A DNA stretch of 32,838 nt, from the NCBI GenBank assembly GCA_964517075.1, contig CAZFAT010000265.1, positions 1 to 32,838 of the forward strand, written 5' to 3'. The notes under the pieces were generated by a model. That model made no database searches and was not told where the DNA came from. It saw nothing but the letters and a program-made list of their open reading frames with translations. The DNA comes from CAZFAT01 sp964517075 (GTDB lineage Bacteria; Acidobacteriota; Vicinamibacteria; Vicinamibacterales; SCN-69-37). Both the position numbers and the translations under genes were made by a program. Positions 31,276-32,838 of this stretch are shown piece after piece (the stretch's first letter is position 1; every line of letters begins with the position of its first letter).

Positions 31276-31689
31276 AGCCCCGGGCAGCAGTCCCTCGACG
31301 AGGCGGCGACGGCTCTCCTCACGGAACGCGTGTCGGGCATCATCGCGATCTATCGGTTCGGGTCGTCGGTGACCGGGGACTCCAGGCCTGACAGCGACAT
31401 CGACCTGGCCGTACTGGCCGACGGGCGTCTCGATCCTCACGTCAGGTTCGACCTCCAGGACCGGCTGTCGGCCGCCCTGCGCCGCCCGGTCGATCTGGTC
31501 GACCTTCGAGGCGCGAGCACGGTGATGGCCAGTCAGGTCGTCACCAACGGTGTGGTGGTGTACGACGGCGATCCCATCCGCCGCGGGGCCTTCGAGGACT
31601 ACGTGTACGGTGCCTACGCCCGCCTCAACGAGGAGCGGCGGGGCATCCTGGAGCGCGTCGCTGCCGAGGGGACCGTCTATGGCCGATGA
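31273..31689 (+). CDS. mntA: MntA-type nucleotidyltransferase antitoxin
   Basis: 138 residues, a minimal nucleotidyltransferase. The active-site signature GS-x10-D-x-D is exact (G30, S31, D42, D44), and the third Asp is D74 in PVDLVDL. In MntA-HepT systems this protein neutralises the HEPN ribonuclease by transferring AMP to a tyrosine next to its catalytic histidine. The downstream hepT starts 11 bp before this gene ends, so the two are translationally linked. GTG start; the product has no DNA-binding domain, so autoregulation would need the complex. All catalytic residues are present, so the antitoxin looks functional. Confidence 0.92.
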   Translation: MSPGQQSLDEAATALLTERVSGIIAIYRFGSSVTGDSRPDSDIDLAVLADGRLDPHVRFDLQDRLSAALRRPVDLVDLRGASTVMASQVVTNGVVVYDGDPIRRGAFEDYVYGAYARLNEERRGILERVAAEGTVYGR

Positions 31690-32086
31690 CGTCCTCCTCA
31701 ACAAGGCGGCCGCCATCGAACGTGCGGTTCGCCGCGCCCGCGAGGAACATGGCGGCGATGATGCGAATCTGCTGACCCATCAGACGCGTCAGGACGCGAT
31801 CATTCTGAACCTGCAGCGAGCGTGCGAGAGCAGCATCGACGCGGCGATGCACCTGGTTCGGATTCATCGGCTGGGTGTGCCTCAGGAGAGCCGCGAGGCG
31901 TTCGAGATGCTCGAGAAGGCCGGACGCCTGGACGCGGACCTCGCCGGGCGCATGCGGAAGATGGTGGGCTTCCGCAACGTGGCCGTGCACGACTATCAGC
32001 GACTGAATCTCGAGATCGTGCGCCGGATCGTTCGGGACCATCTCGACGACTTTCTTGCGTTCGCCCGTCTGCTCCTGCGCGCGTAG
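31679..32086 (+). CDS. hepT: HepT-type HEPN ribonuclease toxin
   Basis: 135 residues from ATG 31679, overlapping mntA by 11 bp; the longer open frame to 31550 lies inside mntA. An all-helical HEPN (DUF86) domain with the ribonuclease motif R99-N-V-A-V-H104-D-Y106, that is R-x4-H-x-Y. The tyrosine is the position AMPylated by MntA. HepT dimers cleave RNA (tRNA in studied cases) and arrest growth when unmodified. No start-site oddities; the toxin is the usual length. A second HepT on the opposite strand lies 306 bp away. Confidence 0.93.
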   Translation: MADDVLLNKAAAIERAVRRAREEHGGDDANLLTHQTRQDAIILNLQRACESSIDAAMHLVRIHRLGVPQESREAFEMLEKAGRLDADLAGRMRKMVGFRNVAVHDYQRLNLEIVRRIVRDHLDDFLAFARLLLRA

Positions 32087-32105
32087 TCCGGCGCTGCGCC
32101 TGGAC
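32086..32105 (+). terminator. Hairpin at the hepT stop codon
   Basis: GTCC-GGCG, a CTG loop, CGCC-t-GGAC: an 8-bp stem with one bulged T, starting at the last base of the stop codon. No immediate T-run. Confidence 0.35.
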
Positions 32106-32108
32106 GGT

Positions 32109-32133
32109 CCAAGAAAGACGTCGTTTTCCTTGG
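32109..32133. terminator. Imperfect hairpin between the two hepT genes
   Basis: CCAAG-A-AAGAC and GTTTT-C-CTTGG arms (one mismatch, one G-T pair) with a GTC loop. Its place between convergent genes suggests a role in ending transcripts, although neither side has a clear U-tract after the stem. Confidence 0.4.
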
Positions 32134-32191
32134 TATCTGCGGCGTTCCGGACAGTGAATCACCTCAAGTCAACCTGCTGACCGGTGCGGTC

Positions 32192-32401
32192 GTGCTCATC
32201 GTGCTGATCGCCTGCGTGGTCGCTCGTGAAATCGGCGTACGGGTCGCACGGACGGTCGCGCTCGTCATGGCGGTGATGGCCGTGCTGGCGGCGTGGCTGC
32301 CCGCTCGCCGCGCGGCTGGGCAACGGAATCGGCCCTTATCAGACAACTGGCCACGCCGGGACACCGGGATCCGAGACACGGCAATAATGTTGTCAGTCTG
32401 A
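32192..32401 (+). CDS. Doubtful small membrane ORF in the gap between toxin modules
   Basis: The 306-bp gap (32087-32392) contains one frame of about 69 residues starting with GTG and coding two hydrophobic stretches (LIVLIACVVA and VALVMAVMAVLAAWL) followed by a basic tail. There is no ribosome site and no recognised family, and it runs 9 bp into the end of the opposing hepT. GC-rich DNA often gives such frames by chance, so this may be nothing. Confidence 0.2.
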   Translation: MLIVLIACVVAREIGVRVARTVALVMAVMAVLAAWLPARRAAGQRNRPLSDNWPRRDTGIRDTAIMLSV

Positions 32402-32818
32402 CGCCCTTCGCACGAGCGCGCCGACAAAGGCGAGGAGATCCGCGGGACCTGACGTCGCGGCGAGATGAACGCGGGCCATGTCGAGGTGCTCGTAGGCATG
32501 GGCCACGACGTTCCGGAAGCCCGCGGCGCGGACCAGTCGGTCGGCCAGCGACGGCTCAATCACCTGCGCCTGCTCGAGCTTCCGGAAGGCATCGGCATAG
32601 TTCTGCGGCGTCCCGAGGCTCTCGGCCACGCACGCCGCGACCGCCAGGTCGATGACAATCTGCGTCGCCTGCCAGAGATGAAGAATGACCGCGTCCGAGG
32701 CATCGGTGGACGGCACCAGGTCGGTCGCGCGGTGGGGCAGCCGGCTGCGCACGCGGGCCAGATGCCGTTCGATGGCGCCGGTCCGCTCGGCCAGCACCGC
32801 CCGATCGAGCGGACTCAT
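32393..32818 (-). CDS. hepT: Second HepT-type HEPN ribonuclease toxin
   Basis: 141 residues, ATG at 32816-32818. A HEPN/DUF86 domain with the same core as the first toxin (DAVILHLWQATQIVIDLA against DAIILNLQRACESSIDAA) and the active motif R102-N-V-V-A-H107-A-Y109. Overall identity to the first copy is low, so they are old paralogues or separate acquisitions rather than a fresh duplication. The start codon overlaps a TGA (ATGA) that probably ends an mntA-like antitoxin gene outside the window. Transcribed towards the first module. Confidence 0.92.
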   Translation of the reverse strand: MSPLDRAVLAERTGAIERHLARVRSRLPHRATDLVPSTDASDAVILHLWQATQIVIDLAVAACVAESLGTPQNYADAFRKLEQAQVIEPSLADRLVRAAGFRNVVAHAYEHLDMARVHLAATSGPADLLAFVGALVRRASD

Positions 32819-32838
32819 CGCGAGAGCGCCGCGAGGCG
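32815..32838 (-). CDS. Probable last codons of an mntA-like partner gene (partial)
   Basis: The frame that ends in the TGA overlapping the second hepT start reads RLAALSR to the window edge. Seven codons cannot be identified by sequence; the call rests on the ATGA overlap and on how MntA-HepT pairs are arranged. Confidence 0.3.
   Translation of the reverse strand, partial: RLAALSR

Noticed and set aside
1..32838. CRISPR arrays, tRNA or rRNA genes, riboswitches
   Set aside because: No regularly spaced repeats, cloverleaf-like segments or known riboswitch cores were seen by eye; small RNAs cannot be excluded without a covariance search.

Overview
The window is GC-rich bacterial DNA, almost fully coding, with no rRNA, tRNA, CRISPR array, insertion sequence or phage gene visible. 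The mix of genes points to a free-living heterotroph of the Acidobacteriota, probably the Vicinamibacteria lineage. Supporting signs are a Ser/Thr kinase with a periplasmic PD40 propeller, a PVC-type cytochrome c/ThuA giant protein, tripartite tricarboxylate transporters, Tat-exported enzymes with Gly/Arg/Pro-rich linkers, and -10 boxes of the TAGAAT/TATAGT type. This assignment is inference from gene content, not from a marker gene.

Layout. (1) 1-4170, minus strand: tctC-tctB-tctA transporter genes followed by a Tat-exported mandelate racemase/muconate lactonizing (enolase superfamily) enzyme cut by the window start. This looks like a uptake-and-conversion cassette for an organic or sugar acid. 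(2) 4317-6469, plus strand, divergent from it: a secreted ThuA-like protein translationally coupled to a LarA-like (lactate racemase superfamily) protein. (3) 6560-8032, minus: an Nramp-like transporter lacking the usual metal ligands. (4) 8244-11595, plus: a secreted M28 peptidase, a LURP-one/scramblase-like protein, and a broken amidohydrolase. (5) 11688-14452, minus: an exported amidohydrolase and a TPR-LuxR regulator. (6) 14580-15159: a gene graveyard where a PD40 propeller remnant runs into a zeta-toxin remnant, then an AT-rich double-palindrome promoter. (7) 15160-16019, plus: a DUF2975 membrane protein with a small YozG-like HTH regulator. (8) 16187-17047, minus: a GNAT acetyltransferase, with an 18-bp-arm hairpin behind its promoter region.

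(9) 17268-25430, minus, is the metabolic core. A 1456-residue exported protein (ThuA - PVC dehydrogenase propeller - HEAT - cytochrome c - second ThuA) is followed by KDPG aldolase, KDG kinase (ATGA overlap) and a parallel beta-helix protein. The last three fit polyuronate (pectin-like) breakdown feeding 2-keto-3-deoxygluconate into pyruvate plus glyceraldehyde 3-phosphate. (10) 25600-28254, minus: a Ser/Thr kinase with PD40 propeller. (11) 28547-29862, plus: a PEP-hydrolase-family TIM barrel and a cupin in an ATGA-overlap pair. (12) 29898-31097, minus: a second beta-helix protein. (13) 31273-32838: two MntA-HepT toxin-antitoxin modules arranged tail to tail, the second running off the window.

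The non-coding signals most worth attention are these. Two ATCGAT-centred palindromes lie exactly 21 bp apart at the DUF2975/HTH promoter. A 38-bp promoter-bearing block is present twice (25437-25474 and 28433-28470). There are several large inverted repeats between genes, and several genes apparently have almost no 5' leader.
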